From Parelaphostrongylus tenuis (taxonomy: Eukaryota; Nematoda; Chromadorea; Rhabditida; Metastrongylidae): a DNA stretch of 64,000 bases. Of this stretch, positions 42,619 through 55,407 are shown in pieces; the first letter of the stretch is position 1; each line of letters begins with the position of its first letter. A program made the translations under genes and the position numbers. The stretch lies in assembly GCA_019055375.1 (NCBI GenBank), contig JAHQIW010007131.1, positions 248,001 to 312,000 of the forward strand. The letters run 5' to 3'. The notes beneath the pieces were generated by a model. It did not search any database. It was not told where the DNA came from and saw only the letters and a program-made list of their open reading frames with translations.

Positions 42619-43839
42619 CTGTGTAAACGTAGATGGTACACACTGACACTACTAGCTCTGTGGAGTCATTAAACTGAATGATTTTAAATCTACGTGAGAC
42701 AAATATTTTGACATCGCACGTTCGTCGTACGGTTGTTGATGGGCATACGAGCGCTTTGAAATCTTTTGGGCATATGAAAAATTAGAATCATCCAATATTC
42801 CTCTAGAAATTTGTTAAGGATAATGTCAAAAAAAGCTGAAATGCTTTCGTTCCACTTTAACATTTACAAATTTTTGTAGCAGCGTGGCTAGCTATGTTAA
42901 AGAGTAGGAAAAAGCCACGACAAAACGAATCGAGATTGATCCAAGTTTATACCTCATTTCTAACTACTCCTGTCTTCGAATGAACTAAGAAACTCATTGA
43001 CACTGAGATGAACAGAAACTAGGGATTATCTCTTAAAATATTTTCCAACATTAAACTTCTTGAGAAAGTACTTTTGATAATCTTCACCCCACTATCTGTG
43101 AACTACGTCTCAGTCATTGTAATCTGTAAAGATCTCTCTTCCAAAGTTCTATCTATCTCAGTAATCTGTAAAGATCTCTTTTTTTGCTCATGATTAGCTT
43201 AAAGTAGCTGTGTATAACTTCAGAAACTTGTTCCTCAGCTAATTTCGTTTCACTACAAGAAAAGTACAACTGGAACATTTTTGCCAATCCTTGCATCAAA
43301 ATTGCTGCTCCCTATGGAATTGCTTGTGACGTGGGATTATTGATATATAGCTTATTAGGTTATGACATATTTGTCATACATTCTCGAAGAACGATGGCTT
43401 TGGGCTATCTGACATACTTAGAACGGCTCTTACAATTATCATGTATCATTTGAATCGGCAAGCGAAAATCAGCTATACAAGAATTTTTCATTTGAAGCGA
43501 AATGTTATGAAAAGAAAATATTCTCAATTTCACTGCTTTCTGACAATTTAGAAGGCGGTATTTTTTTCAAAATGAGGTTCACTCCCACATTTTTCGTTAG
43601 ATCTTCATAAAAACTTATTGTACATCACAAAGCATATTAGTCTCGGTGTAATCTTCTTAGCACTTTGTTCTAGTGCAGTTAGTTCAAACATTAATGACTT
43701 GATTTCCCAATGATATCCGTTCCCTTTCACTACACTTTTACCTCATTGGTTGGACTAAAATGTAACAACAATCCCTAATAGCGCAATGGATTTGCATTAT
43801 CGTTTGGGGTGGTTGGGATGAATTGGTGGGTGGAGCGCG

Positions 43840-43895
43840 GCTCCACACGCGCGGCGACGAGCATCACAACCACTCGGCCACGGCGCCCCGTTAAT
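43840..43895 (-). repeat. tRNA-Leu/Ser-like SINE head fragment
   Basis: Minus strand GGCGCCGTGGCCGAGTGGTT is a good box A; no box B follows. GC-rich island within AT-rich DNA. Confidence 0.4.
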
Positions 43896-44023
43896 CACCT
43901 TAAGATGCCATATATGGTGGAATTGAGATGTTCGCTCCCACTGTGTACGCTAATTCAGGAATATAATCGACATTGAACCCCCTTAGAGTCTGGAATCTAT
44001 ACCTAAAAGCCTACCTAAGAGTT

Positions 44024-45006
44024 CACCTGTATCACCTGTCGTCCCGTTGATCGTCGAGTGACTCGAGCGGGTACCGGCAACTCTTCCATTTTTCCCTATC
44101 GCGTGCAAGAGTAGCCCAGTGGGTCCTCCTCGCTCTAGGAATTCGCTGAGCATCATATCTTTCTTCCATCGCTTTCGTGAAGAAATCGGACCAACGGGTC
44201 AGTGGTCTTCCTTTAGAGCGCTTGACGTCCCGAGGAATCCAGTCGGTAACGGCTCTCGTCCATCGGTTGTCGTTGAAGCGCATCACGTGTCCGGCCCACC
44301 TTGTTTTCGATATCCTGGCGTGTAGAACGGCGTCTCTGATTTTCGATCGTTGACGTAGGTCGGAACTCGGATCCTTTCTCTCATTTGCGAGATACGGGAT
44401 ACTCCTAGCATCGACCTTTCGATTGCGCGTTCGATAACGGCAAGTGATCTTTCATCCTGCTTACGTAGCGACCAGGTTTCTGCTGCATACGTTAGGGCAG
44501 TGATAATTGTCGAGTCGAAAAGGTGGGCACGGAGTCGGATGTTCTTTGTCCTCTTCACTACATCTTCGATGCTCTTAAACGTTCCCCAAGCCGCTCGTTT
44601 CCTCCTGCTCAGCTCAGGAGCTAGGTCGTTCATCATATTGATTTCACGACCTAGATAGACGTAAATGGAGCATTCGGAGATTGTCGCTCCGTTGAGCGTG
44701 AATGGGGCATTCAAAACCCATCCGTTCTTCATGAGCATTGTTTTCGTTAGATTCAGTTGAAGACCGATCTTTCCACAGGCGTTATCGAAATCAGTCAACA
44801 TTCGTTCCGCTTGGCTGGTGTTTGGTGTTATGAGAACGATATCGTCAGCAAAGCGGATGGTTTGATTGTCGACCGTCAATTTTCACTCCTATTTCGTCCC
44901 ATTCTAATGTTCGCATGACGTTTTGCAGGGTGGCAGTGAATAGTTTTGGCGATATTGTATCGCCTTGTCGAACCCCTCTTCTTACGTCAATGGTGATATC
45001 ACCATC
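44024..45006 (-). mobile_element. 5'-truncated RTE retrotransposon, 3' third only
   Basis: Encodes the end of the reverse transcriptase and the C-terminal region: IRFADDIVLIT, GKIGLQLNLTKTM, LTYAAETWSLRKQDERSLAV, then after a frameshift near 44330 RFNDNRWTRAVTDWIPRDV and SLDDQRDDR. It ends in ACAGGTGATACAGGTG, the same 3' end as the 55.6-kb copy. Flanked by an 11-bp target-site duplication ACCTAAGAGTT (44013-44023 and 45007-45017). Inserted in the intron between the unrecognised exons 45058 and 42618. Confidence 0.93.
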
Positions 45007-45057
45007 ACCTAAGAGTTATCCTGTTCTAAAAGTATCTTCGCCTTTATAAAAACTTAC

Positions 45058-45207
45058 CAAGCAGAAGGTCGTATATCCTTCTGCAGTGCACATTGGAGGA
45101 CAGCTGCTTATTATTATGATAAAGTGGGACGTCCAGGCACAGCTCCAGAATCAATAATGCAAAAATTGCTTTTCGTTTCTTTTTGTTCCATTTCCGTATA
45201 ACAGACT
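45058..45207 (-). CDS. exon of an unrecognised minus-strand gene
   Basis: GGATTTTAG acceptor, 150 nt (2 + 49 codons + 1), GTAAGT donor. It encodes SVIRKWNKKKRKAIFALLIL, then VPLYHNNKQLSSNVHCRRIY and DLLL. Phase matches both the upstream candidate exon ending at 48607 and the downstream exon at 42618. A hydrophobic stretch follows a basic one. Family unknown. Confidence 0.5.
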
Positions 45208-45209
45208 CT

Positions 45210-48200
45210 AAAATCCCCACGGGAGTTAACACATCCTGGTTTCTTTCCAAGAATGTTCAGATGCAATCATGAGGTTAAGTACAAGTGCAACACCACAGTC
45301 AATTTTCTAGAAGTTACAAACTAATGCACTTTCAACAACCCAAACAAAGTCGCAGAAAGTAGCGAGTTCAACACATCTCATTATCAATCGACGACTATTT
45401 TGTCAAAAGATTTTCGAAGAGAATCTCTTAACTATCCGTTCGCCTACAGTGTTCTTCTTGGAAACTCTGCACGTTGATGGTTCTAATATGAAAATCAATG
45501 CCTTCAGACAGAATCTAACACTTCTGACAAGAATTCTGATATAAAAACTTTGTTAGAAAAGTAGGTTAAGGCAAAGAAATTTATCAAATGTTCCACAATG
45601 TTGCAATTGTCCTAATCTTTGTCGACAGAAAAAAAACACCAATCGACAGCATCGAAGCGAACACAATCTAATCACCGTTCAAAATGCAAGGAATGTACTC
45701 GTTCATCAAGGAATTCTAAATAGCTGTTATTGCAGCTGCAATGAAACATTGTATTTCTTCTTCACCCTTTCACTATTACTATAAAAAACGTGGTAATGCA
45801 CCACCTTGCTCAGCACAGACGCACTTTGATCAAATGTAGCAAAAAAGTTAACACATTGAAAGAAAACTCTTGGCAAATTTTGCATTCTGTAAACAGTCCT
45901 GAAAACTTTTTCGAGTAGTTCCAAAAAAGATTAGATAACGTTCACAGTATTCAACCAGAGGAATAGGACAGGAAAGTGAATATATCGAGAGGAATTCATC
46001 TTATAGAAAACTCACTATGAAATGAGAAACAGATGTTGAAGGACAATTATTCACTTATCGACGTCATATAACGGGTACCAGAAATGGAGCAAAGAGTACG
46101 TAAAGCACTCAAACCAACCTAAACCGTGTTCTGCTCTCTGAGATAGACTTTCCCGAAATCCAAGCTGCTTATCTTACATCTCAACAAATTCTATACTTTC
46201 TACTAATTAATCGAGATGCAAGCTGACATAAAAGCCCATCAAAAGCTTTGAGCACCAACCAAGGGGCGCATGAGGTAACGGAAAATGGGAACGTTCGATG
46301 AGATGTACCGTCGATAAAATTTTGACAAAAGAGCTGCAAAGCTTTCAAAAAAAATAAAAATAAAAAAGATAAATAGCAAATATAGAGGCAAAAGAGCGAT
46401 GCAAACGTTTGCAGTCCGTGTCAATCAGCTATATTCGTGACTGGATACGATTTTTGAATCATCGAATGACATTTGCAAACATCCCATACATAAAACAGAG
46501 CACCATTGACAGCCGGTTGCGAGAGAACGAGTACGAACTTGCATTAATGTAGTATTAAAATATTCGTCAGAGCCCCAAATTATCATTAATAACACAATCG
46601 GTCTATGGAAAGACATTGTATACTATAAAACAACTTTGTGAACTAATAATGTGGACCTAAGTGACAATACTCATGTGAGTATTCTATGAAAATAACTTGA
46701 GAAGATGACCTCGGAGATAAACCAGGATTGTCAAAATTGGAAGCCAAAGATAATATTTCGTCTTTTTATTAGATAATATTGTCAATTAATAAAGAGGCAT
46801 ACGTTATGTTTTCGAAAAAAATCATAAATTCAACTACTGTTGATGGAATGATCTCCTTTGAAGTGCATGATCGATGGATCTCATCAAAGCCTACTATAGG
46901 TTGTAGAAAAAGTTCTGTCGTATTTTCTGAGAAAATGATATTCACACAAGTATTCTGTGGAAATTTGAGCTCATCAGAAAGCTCGTTTTCTTGCACACCG
47001 ACCGATATATATTTGTCTAGACATCTTTCAGAATGGAGCAGTTCAAGGACGATTTTCGTCTGCTGATCCACATCCACTACAAATTGGGTGTCACCACTTC
47101 TGGGACTCATCGACAAGTCTGTAAGGCGTTCGGTGACAAGTTTTCGATGTTTCTACAACTGCTCAGCGTTGATACAAGACCATTTCGTCTATTGATTTGT
47201 CTTTTCATCGAGCTTAATTGGTGTGTAGATAAATTTTTTTCTATGCATATCGAAAATACGACAGAACGTTCTCTACAACATATTTATAATGTGAATTATA
47301 TTCAATTAATTTGATATAAAAAATAGAAGGTACGATAATGACAGCCACAGAAGCACGAACGAATAAAGGAGAGAGAAAGTGAGAGGATCGAAAAGCGACG
47401 GACAGGTGACCTCAATCAGACAAACGTAAGGATTGGAAGAACGGCAATTTAAAATTCATTGCTTTTAGGGAAAAACAATAGCACTTAATAAAAACTATAA
47501 AGAGATGTGAAAGAAGCAAAACAGAAAGTAGTTGGTTTTTTTGAAATAAAATGTCTAAGTGATGATTAATCTATAAAAATCCACGAAACTTTTAAGTACA
47601 GCGATTTTGTTCATTGAATTGATTCCTATGGAGTGGCTTGATAAGCGGTGAAAAATCGTTATTTATGCAGAATTCAAACCGCAACTATGGAATAATATAG
47701 GAAAAATATCCAGAAAAATTTCTTCCTCTCTCTCTTTATTTCACCTAACATTACGTCTTGTGATCTCTAACAAAAAAAAATTTTTTGATGACGGGCTTTA
47801 CTCTGATTAGTTTCTCATGAAAATGTGTGACTCAGTGCTGATTTTTACGACGATGCACTGGAAACAAATGGTGATTAAGAGAAAGAAAATTTCAGTATTA
47901 CGAAACATTATCTTGTTTTTTATATGGTTAGATTCAATGTTGTTATTTACGTGTACATATATATATATATATATATTTATTTATTTATTTATTTATTTAT
48001 TCATTTAGACAATCCCTTATAACGTTTTACTGTTGCGAATCAGCTTTTCTAGCACTCAAATCATTTCCTAGTATCCATTCGCCACAAACGTCTCTGAGTA
48101 CTCCTGATGTTCCCATTGGTGCTTGAGGATTTCGTAGAAAGCCGAGCTAATACGTAAGCGCTCACTTGATTGATTGCAAGGATAGTGGTGGGGAGAGCGG

Positions 48201-48600
48201 GTAGGAGATCCAACTTGCGCTTCGCTCATTATTTTACTTCTTAAAACACTGCAACACTAATCATTGCGCTACCTCGCCTACCGAAGTTATGCTAGTGTGA
48301 AACAATGATAACCATAGTTTGCCTCACACCAAAATCAGCCATAATCTCTTAAAAACCCAATAGGACCTCAATAGGTTTCAAGGATGTCAAAAAACCTGCT
48401 TAAGTGATCAACGGATCAGGAAAGGAGTTTGAGACTTACAGAAAAGATGAGCAAATGTTAGTTAGCTTTTATTGCCAATGATACTGCAATATGTTGCGTC
48501 ATCGACATGATCGGTTTTTATTGAACATAAAAGCTTGTATAAAGCAAATATTTCATGTCAGACATTCTCTTTTTTCATAATGGCAAAAAATTGAGAAAAA
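45210..48600. other. mostly unassigned intronic-type DNA
   Basis: AT-rich. Contains a mariner fragment (47033-47140), a (TA)n/(TTTA)n run at about 47955-48005 and a tRNA-like SINE relic near 48195-48286. No other supported gene. Confidence 0.4.
47033..47170 (+). pseudogene. mariner-type transposase N-terminal (HTH_48-like) fragment
   Basis: The frame reads FKDDFRLLIHIHYKLGVTTS, then THRQVCKAFGDKFS. This is the pattern of the first helix-turn-helix in mariner transposases (FR-LI--FKLG----E----I-KAFG). The following W-F-KF element is not clear and the frame decays. Confidence 0.45.
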
Positions 48601-48606
48601 AATTAC

Positions 48607-48690
48607 CTCCACGATAAAGATCCAGAGTTTCGTGAGCTGAAGTGAACAGCGACGACAGACGACTGAGTGTCTGTGCGAAGCCTCGCCGAT
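48607..48690 (-). CDS. exon of an unrecognised minus-strand gene
   Basis: Encodes FAQTLSRLSSLFTSAHETLD, then LYRG, and ends with a GGAG|GTAATT donor in phase with the 45207 acceptor (joined LYRGESVIRKW). The 5' border is uncertain: acceptors GGCGAG and CACTCAG are both possible. Confidence 0.45.
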
Positions 48691-48889
48691 TATTTACCCT
48701 TTACCGTACTTCGATAAAATAACTGTACTGTTAGCAAACTGCGAAATAACGAGGAACTGCTGAACAATTTAAATAAAAGAAAACGTTTAGAGCGGTGGTT
48801 ATTAACGGTCTTGCATTATACACATCGCTATCAGTACGATTCAGTCTCTCAGATCAACCACCCTCTATATTGGCAAGGATCGGCTGTTT

Positions 48890-49055
48890 TGTACCAGGCT
48901 CGTTACGTAAGGTAAACAACACTCCGACTCGATAGATTGCAGAGGCTACACAAGTCATTGTATAGGCCAAATATGCATCTATTCAGCTCCATAATGCTAC
49001 GGATCGACTCCAATGCATGGCGCTTACGTAAGGGATTGATCAATGTCGAATCGTT
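48890..49055 (+). repeat. truncated tRNA-derived SINE (3' part)
   Basis: Retains the CAAGTCATTGTATAGGCCA, AATGCATGGCGCTTACG and GGGATTGATCAATGTCG blocks of the family in plus orientation. Confidence 0.55.
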
Positions 49056-49814
49056 AGGCTTCTATATCCACAGAAAACACAGGTAAGCACCTTTGATTAG
49101 AATTTGACGCATCTGGAACCAGAAAAGAACTTGGTCCGTTCTTACTCAACGTTAAATATAATCAAAAGAAACCTCATCCCTGTATTAAGAACGCCGGAGC
49201 GACTCAACTCCGACTCACCAACTTCATATGACTCATTTATGTACCTTGGACCGCACCCACACTGGCTGGTATCGGGTTTTCTTCGTCACGGTGTCAAGTG
49301 AAGTGCTCAACTATCAGACAATGTCATCTACGAAAATTGACGACTGAATCACCGAAAAAGGTTCAACAGAATCAAGCGTCGAAAAAGAATGAGGCCTTCA
49401 CTTATAACGACTATGTCTGCACTCTACTGCTTAATGCGGAATTGAGAAAGCTCTAGCTTGATTGCATCAGAATTCCAGAAGAAACCATGCTGAATCAGCG
49501 CTTCAATGAAGGCATAAGCTGACAGATTCACAATTCATAGCTGAATTAACACAAGAATTCTATTATTTCTGAAGATAAATAGTCAAAAGTAGGATAAGGA
49601 AACGAATAGATGACGTGCTAATATAATTAGGTACAGAAAACGAAATCAATAGCAATGGGAAGACCTAGTAATTTACAACGGAAAACTAGAGTTGCCCTTC
49701 ATATATTTTCCTCCAAAAAATATACTAGCATAGGACGAGTGGACGAATGTGAAAAATAAATGATTTTTGACAAATCATCTGATATTATATAAGAAATAGA
49801 TAAAGTGATGATAC

Positions 49815-49815
49815 A

Positions 49816-49867
<52 letters not shown>

Positions 49868-49870
49868 CGT
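49815..49870. repeat. TA dinucleotide microsatellite
   Basis: Runs of TATATATATA with rare G interruptions next to the inverted SINE pair. A similar run precedes the second SINE near 50150-50165. Confidence 0.9.
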
Positions 49871-49889
49871 GTTTGCATGTATATACATA

Positions 49890-50146
49890 AAAAAAAGGAT
49901 AAAGCTCTCGGCGTTGATCAATCTCTTAGGGATGCGCCATGCATTCGACTTCAATTTCTAACTTCGTTTGAGGTGATTGAATGCATATCTGGCCTTTATA
50001 ATGACTCGCGGTGGCCTCCCGCTGAACCGAGTCAGTGCTGCTCATCCTCCCAGACAAGTCTGAGACCTGCCTGGTACCAATTTACCGACCCCGGAAGGAT
50101 GGATGGCTTGGTGGGCCATGAGCGCGAGATCGAACCATTGACCTAT
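49890..50146 (-). repeat. tRNA-derived SINE, left arm of inverted pair (head missing)
   Basis: Minus-oriented copy nearly identical to the plus copy at 50172-50478. It stops at the sequence GATCGAACCATTGACCT, before the box A end, where TATG repeats begin. Confidence 0.8.
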
Positions 50147-50171
50147 GCTTATATGCTTATATATATGTATA

Positions 50172-50478
50172 TAGAGCGCGTGTGGCGCAGTGGTTAGAGG
50201 TGCCCTGCGTCGCACACGAGGTCAATGGTTCGATCTCGCGCTCATGGCTCACTAAGCCATCCATCCCTCCGGGGTCGGTAAATTGGTACCAGACAGGTCT
50301 CAGACTTGTCTGGGAGGATAAGCAGCACTGACTCGGTTCAGCGGGAGGCCACCGCGAGTCATTGTAAAGGCCAGATGTGCATTCAGTCACCTCAAACGAA
50401 GTTAAAAATTGAAGTCGAATGCATGGCGCATCCCTCAGGGATTGATCAACGCCGAGAGCTTTATCCTTATCCTTTATA
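50172..50478 (+). repeat. tRNA-derived SINE, full-length copy
   Basis: Starts with GCGCGTGTGGCGCAGTGGTT (box A) and has GGTTCGATC (box B). The body carries the ACTTGTCTGGGAGG and TCACCTCAAACGAAG blocks, ending at GGCGTTGATCAATCCC-type complement and AGAGCTTTATCC. It is the best copy for defining the family. Confidence 0.85.
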
Positions 50479-50568
50479 TATGTATATATAGACATATATG
50501 TGTATACAGGAACATGTGTACATATATATACATATCAATATGTATACATATAGTTTATATGTATACGA

Positions 50569-51000
50569 AGTCGTTCCATAAGTTTTGGAACTAGAATAAT
50601 AAGAACAAATTTACTAAGCAGAAGCAAGTAGAATTACATGATCATGGCATCGTTCAACTGCGCATTTTCTTGCAAACATTTTGCTATAAAACTTGCCTAT
50701 AATTGTTTCAAGATGGACCTGTAGAGAGTACAAGTTTGCTTGCTAAACATGCACGGATGGCGCGTGGACCTTGTGCGCCACTTTAGTACCTACCATCTTC
50801 CCTACGCGGTATTCGTGCATGAGCAGCAAGCGTATTTGTCCCCACGACAGCACCATCTTGAAGCAAACGTAGGCAAGTTGTATACCAAAATGTTCGTAAG
50901 AAAATTCGCAATTGAACGATACTAAAATCATGCAATTTTAATTAGTTTTGGTTATTATTTTGGTGCTTACTGCTCTAGTGCCAAAACTAGTGAAACAACC
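50569..51000. mobile_element. palindromic mariner-derived MITE, copy 3
   Basis: Left end TCGTTCCATAAGTTTTGG, right end CTAGTGCCAAAACTAGTG, inverted, followed by TA. Arms GGCATCGTTCAACTGCGC with CGCAATTGAACGATACT. Shorter centre than copies 1 and 2. Confidence 0.72.
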
Positions 51001-52636
51001 TATTAATGCCAATCCTACGTCAGCGAAATAAGGGCATTCCTCAATATTTACATAGATCAAATAATCAAATATTGACACCGAGTTGACAGAAAATATGGCC
51101 TTTTGTATTAGAGTGCAGATATACTTGTAACTACTGTAATCACTGTCAATGCGTCCGTTGCTGCTGAGTGATAAGGGATGCTGAAGATGACGCAACAGTG
51201 AACAACCACAATCACTAAACGAGGAACAAACGAGTCGGAAGGAGCTCTTCTGCACAAGGTCGATTTCGCCAGCAGCAAACACACAACTGGATAAAATGTG
51301 TATATACGCCAGCTATACACTTTATTTCAATAGCAGAGACTTGCGCGAAGGAAAAAATTGTTGATAGACAATCGAGGACAAAGTTAGTTGAAAACAGAAA
51401 TCTGAACACAGGGCATATAGTGGACGTGAAACTTTAGAAAACCATCGAAACGTGAGGAAATCTGAAAAGCGAGGAATAAAGCTTAAGGGAGTATAAGAGA
51501 GGGGCACAAAGAGAGGGAGAGAATATGAAATTGAGGGCCTAAAATGACATGATGATATATTTTCAAAATTGCTGAGACGATGTATGATATCAAACATATT
51601 ACTCACGTTTGAGAGCATAAAATAGGAGAAATTAATAGAGCTGTTGAGAAGAAAAATGAATGCGATATGAAAATATCGCAGACAAAATCGATGGTGCTAT
51701 CAGTTACCAGTATCAGTGCATGGTAAGAACACGATTCTCTTCAAATATGCGCCCACACATCTATCATAATCTTATCTTTTTACATTTCGTCGATCGCGCT
51801 CCTTGATCTGAGATATTTGGTACGTCTTTCTGAGAGAAAAAACTCCGTCGTTTATGAGAAAACTTATCAAAAAGTGATACAAGTATCGGTCGCAACTACG
51901 TCATAGACGTAAAGTAATTGTGCATCTGGAATAATTAGAATGGAAAATGACAAGGTGGTTGACGAAATCGGCAAAGACTAAGAACTCCAAAGCGAACGGA
52001 TCCCGTTGAAACTATGGATTTTTGCCGGAACCATGACCGATTCTGAAATCTGGACAAAATGTCAAAGGGGCTATTAGCGGAAACTTTTACGAGACCAACC
52101 AATAAGAGAGAGGTTAGTCATTGCATTCAACCCTTTGTGGACGGAAGCATAATCGATTTCGTCAGTAACGCACAAATTTTGTTCTTCAACAAAGATTTTC
52201 TTCTTTGTTTCGGGAAATACTTTAGGTTCATTGTACCTTTCTGATAGAGCATGTATTTGAACGCTTCATATCTACGGGAGGAGAAGTGATTAGATTACTG
52301 CTTTTGCAGTTTTTCAAAACTTGTTCTCTGAACTGCATCGGTTTTCTGCTGACCATGGCATAGATTATTACGTTTTCCTATTATCGACAGGTCGTCAGGA
52401 GGCTTGAGAATATTAACTTCATTTCGAAAATCGTCTGAAAAGAGTTTATCTGCCCCACAATCAAAAAACATCTATTGATTGACTGTTGAAATTTCATGAA
52501 TAACAGAAAGAATTTTCAACAATTTCATTCGATCACATTTGGACGGTTCACTGGAGTCGCCTACTATAACATCATCTGTGAGAGTAAGCTATACATTAAG
52601 TAAGCTTACGGTACTTGTAAAGGTTCATCTACATAC

Positions 52637-52686
52637 TATTCGGACCAACTCGAGAAACATAGCATTGGTCCCACTATTACAAAACG
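52637..52686 (-). CDS. possible exon of an unrecognised minus-strand gene
   Basis: TTATCAGCAG acceptor and GTATGT donor. Encodes FCNSGTNAMFLELVRI with two bases completing the codon left by 52802-52877 (G|CG = Ala). Short; the family is not recognised, and the link to the exons at 48.6 kb and below is not proven. Confidence 0.35.
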
Positions 52687-52801
52687 CTGCTGATAAGTTG
52701 GTAAGTTTAAATCCTGCTTGAATTATTTTTTATCGGTAAGGTACGATGTGAAATACAACCACAGAAGTGCCCATGCCCAAAGTACAAGAAAAATTTAGAA
52801 C

Positions 52802-52877
52802 CTGAGATGACTTCAAACCTTCGCTTGACATTTTTGGGGCATAATAAGTTGTCCATTGCACTATCGAGGCAGAGTAT
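52802..52877 (-). CDS. possible exon of an unrecognised minus-strand gene
   Basis: TTTTCCAAG acceptor, 76 nt, donor CAG|GTTCTA. Encodes LCLDSAMDNLLCPKNVKRRF and EVIS in phase with the next candidate exon. Other frames are also open here, so this is tentative. Confidence 0.35.
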
Positions 52878-54542
52878 CTTGGAAAAGGTAGCCTTAGATT
52901 GAAAATCACCTTAACGTCCATGTTTTCATCGCAACTCGGCACATTTGTGGTTACAAATCAAATCGCAGCGTGCCGTTAACGAAGAACTAGACAGAAAATG
53001 AGGCTGAAAATTGTGGTTACAGCCATGAATTCAGTCCAAATGAATTTCATGACAATTCGTGCTCTGTAGATCTCCTTGAGGGATGGTTGTTGACGGCCAC
53101 CGAATAATAGTTTATAACATGGTGGAGAGAAAGTCGGAGCGAGAGTCCAAATGATAAAAAGGAAAACATCGTCGTCAAAGGAGTGAGAAAACTAAAAAGA
53201 AATGATACATTGCAATTTCTCTTCCCTATCTCGTTGTAAACTCAAGACAAATACTATAATACAGTGAACAAGCTGACAGTTATGGTTTGAAAGAAAAGGA
53301 AAGATATGAATTTAGAGAATTTTCAATATTAGAATTCTTTTCATGTGAAAAAATTGGATACAGGACATGTATCTTATCACATGTAGAGTACAGATTGAAA
53401 GAAGAATATGAAGGCAGATTCTTTTGAACTCAATCACTCTGAATTCTCATTATTCATGCAAACTCATCCAATTCATTACTTGGTTGACCTTACTTCTCAA
53501 CATTAGCATTCTTTTTTTGTTCGCTCTCATTTTTCTCTCAGACACATTCTTGCACACCTGAATTATTGATAAAAGTAAAGTCTCAGAGTTGTTCTACAGG
53601 ATCACAGCTGACTTTCGGATGAATGCTCTGGATTTTATGTTGACAACTAGACAGGTGTGTGTATGTGTAGGGAGTGTGAGGGATGTGAGGGGTGGATGAA
53701 GCGAGCACTAAAAGTTCGTAAAAAATCAATAATTATACAAACTATTATAATTGTATTTTTGATACACATATGAGTACTCAGATACAGATCGACCAAATAA
53801 TCCTGAAAACGAGGGACTACTCGCTTGACAGCTATGTCTTTTTTCGAAGAAAAAAGCACCATTGTTAGTTATAGACTTGACCTGTCATACAACCAAGTCT
53901 AGAAATTATTTATAACTCATACGAAAAATTATTGGAATACCAAAATTGTCGGTTAATAGTAACTGTGAATGGTGACTTAAATATAAAGTGCTTATCTACT
54001 CACGCCGTCCACTAAAAATAGAAAAAAAATCAGTAATGAAAGTAATCAGTGGTCAAAAATAGAACGTTATAAAGTATTCAAAATGTTGTATTTTACAGCA
54101 TGAAGCATGAAGTGATTGATTATCATCTGGTTAACGTTGCAGATCAAAAAATTAGATGAATATGTGGCTTGCTAGCATAGGATGAGAACGAATGAGACTA
54201 AGACTCGTTTGTATGGGTGTCCTTCACATCAAATTCACATGTCTGCAGATCGATTGAAAAAAAGAATTCTTTTCTACTATAAAAATCAAAGTGTGAATTA
54301 ATGACTACAGGAGATGATCGTTCGAACCTATTCGACGTCCTCGATTTTTCTTCGTTTTTCTTTCTCTCCGAAGAATCTCCGTTCAACGAACGCATCGTTA
54401 ACGCATTGCTCATGGTGACGATGCTCATTTAATAAATTTTGAGGCTTTAGACTTTATATGGGCTTAGGGTTCACAGACTTAAACTAGTAGCCTTCTGGTG
54501 GTTAGTTTCTGTGAAGAAATTTTATAGAAGATAATCACTTAC

Positions 54543-54653
54543 CTCTAAAGCGAAAAATTGGAGCAAGCTTGAGTGAAAGAGGTTAGCGCTGTCAATTTGA
54601 GCTTCGATTAGTGTAAGTGCTCCCTTGCGTTGTTTATCAGTGGGCCATATCAT
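54543..54653 (-). CDS. possible exon, 37 codons, unrecognised
   Basis: CTGAAAG acceptor (an in-frame TGA lies just upstream) and a consensus GTAAGTG donor, phase 0 at both ends. Encodes IWPTDKQRKGALTLIEAQID, then SANLFHSSLLQFFALE. Helical, coding-like composition. It may be the upstream part of the same gene as the 42-53 kb exons. Confidence 0.4.
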
Positions 54654-55407
54654 CTTTCAGTAAAGAACTGAGCTTCCGTGCAGATTTCTCATTGCTATCC
54701 TTCCATGACGACATTTAGTAGTCAATAATTTCCTTATTTTTTGTATTAATCATTCATAATATAATCATTTATTCAACTATCTGGACAAAAATTTATAAGA
54801 TGCTGCACAGGTTACTAGTTTGATTGCTAGCAATCGACGTTAAGCAAGACGTTGCCAATTTTCTATAAGGGCTGATTTCTTGTTCAACTTCCTTTCTATG
54901 CTGGACATAAGATGACGTTCATTAAGGCGGCACAATCAAACTGAGTTCAGTGTAATTAGTATATCTGGCCATAGGAGTTTAGCCTAAAAAATTTCCACGT
55001 TGAATAATCACTAAGAAAAGCCAAACACAAGACAACCAATCACTCATTCATCCGACAGAACTGACTTTTTCTTTACAACAATTAAAGAGTTGGGTTAGGA
55101 AACAGAAAGGAACATTAAAAAAATCCCTAGGCTTTAAGCGATTTATACTTGAAAAAACACAATTGAAATAAAATTTTGTTTGATATAAAATTCCCGAGCG
55201 ATTGTTCGAAACATTCGTCATTATACGATTAGGTTGTGAAAACCTGTTCATTTTCACTGTTGTTCAATAATGATATCATTGATACAACACATTACATATC
55301 AAAGTTAATAACGAAAAAAGTGGAATGTTCAAAATATTGCTTGAATTGATTTCTCACTGCAATTTAAATTAAAAAAGCAGTCGAAAATGGGAATTCAGAT
55401 TCACCGC

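Noticed and set aside
49805..50495. Two similar predicted proteins on opposite strands
   Set aside because: Both are translations of the inverted SINE pair; the similarity comes from the repeat, not from genes.
52381..52420. Minus-strand hammerhead candidate (CTGACGA then AGGAAAAC)
   Set aside because: The invariant G of GAAA is missing, stem II is weak, and no partner strand forms stem I.
54509..54542. A 34-nt intron linking exon 54543 to a 10-codon terminal exon
   Set aside because: The intron would be shorter than the normal nematode minimum, so the join is not credible.
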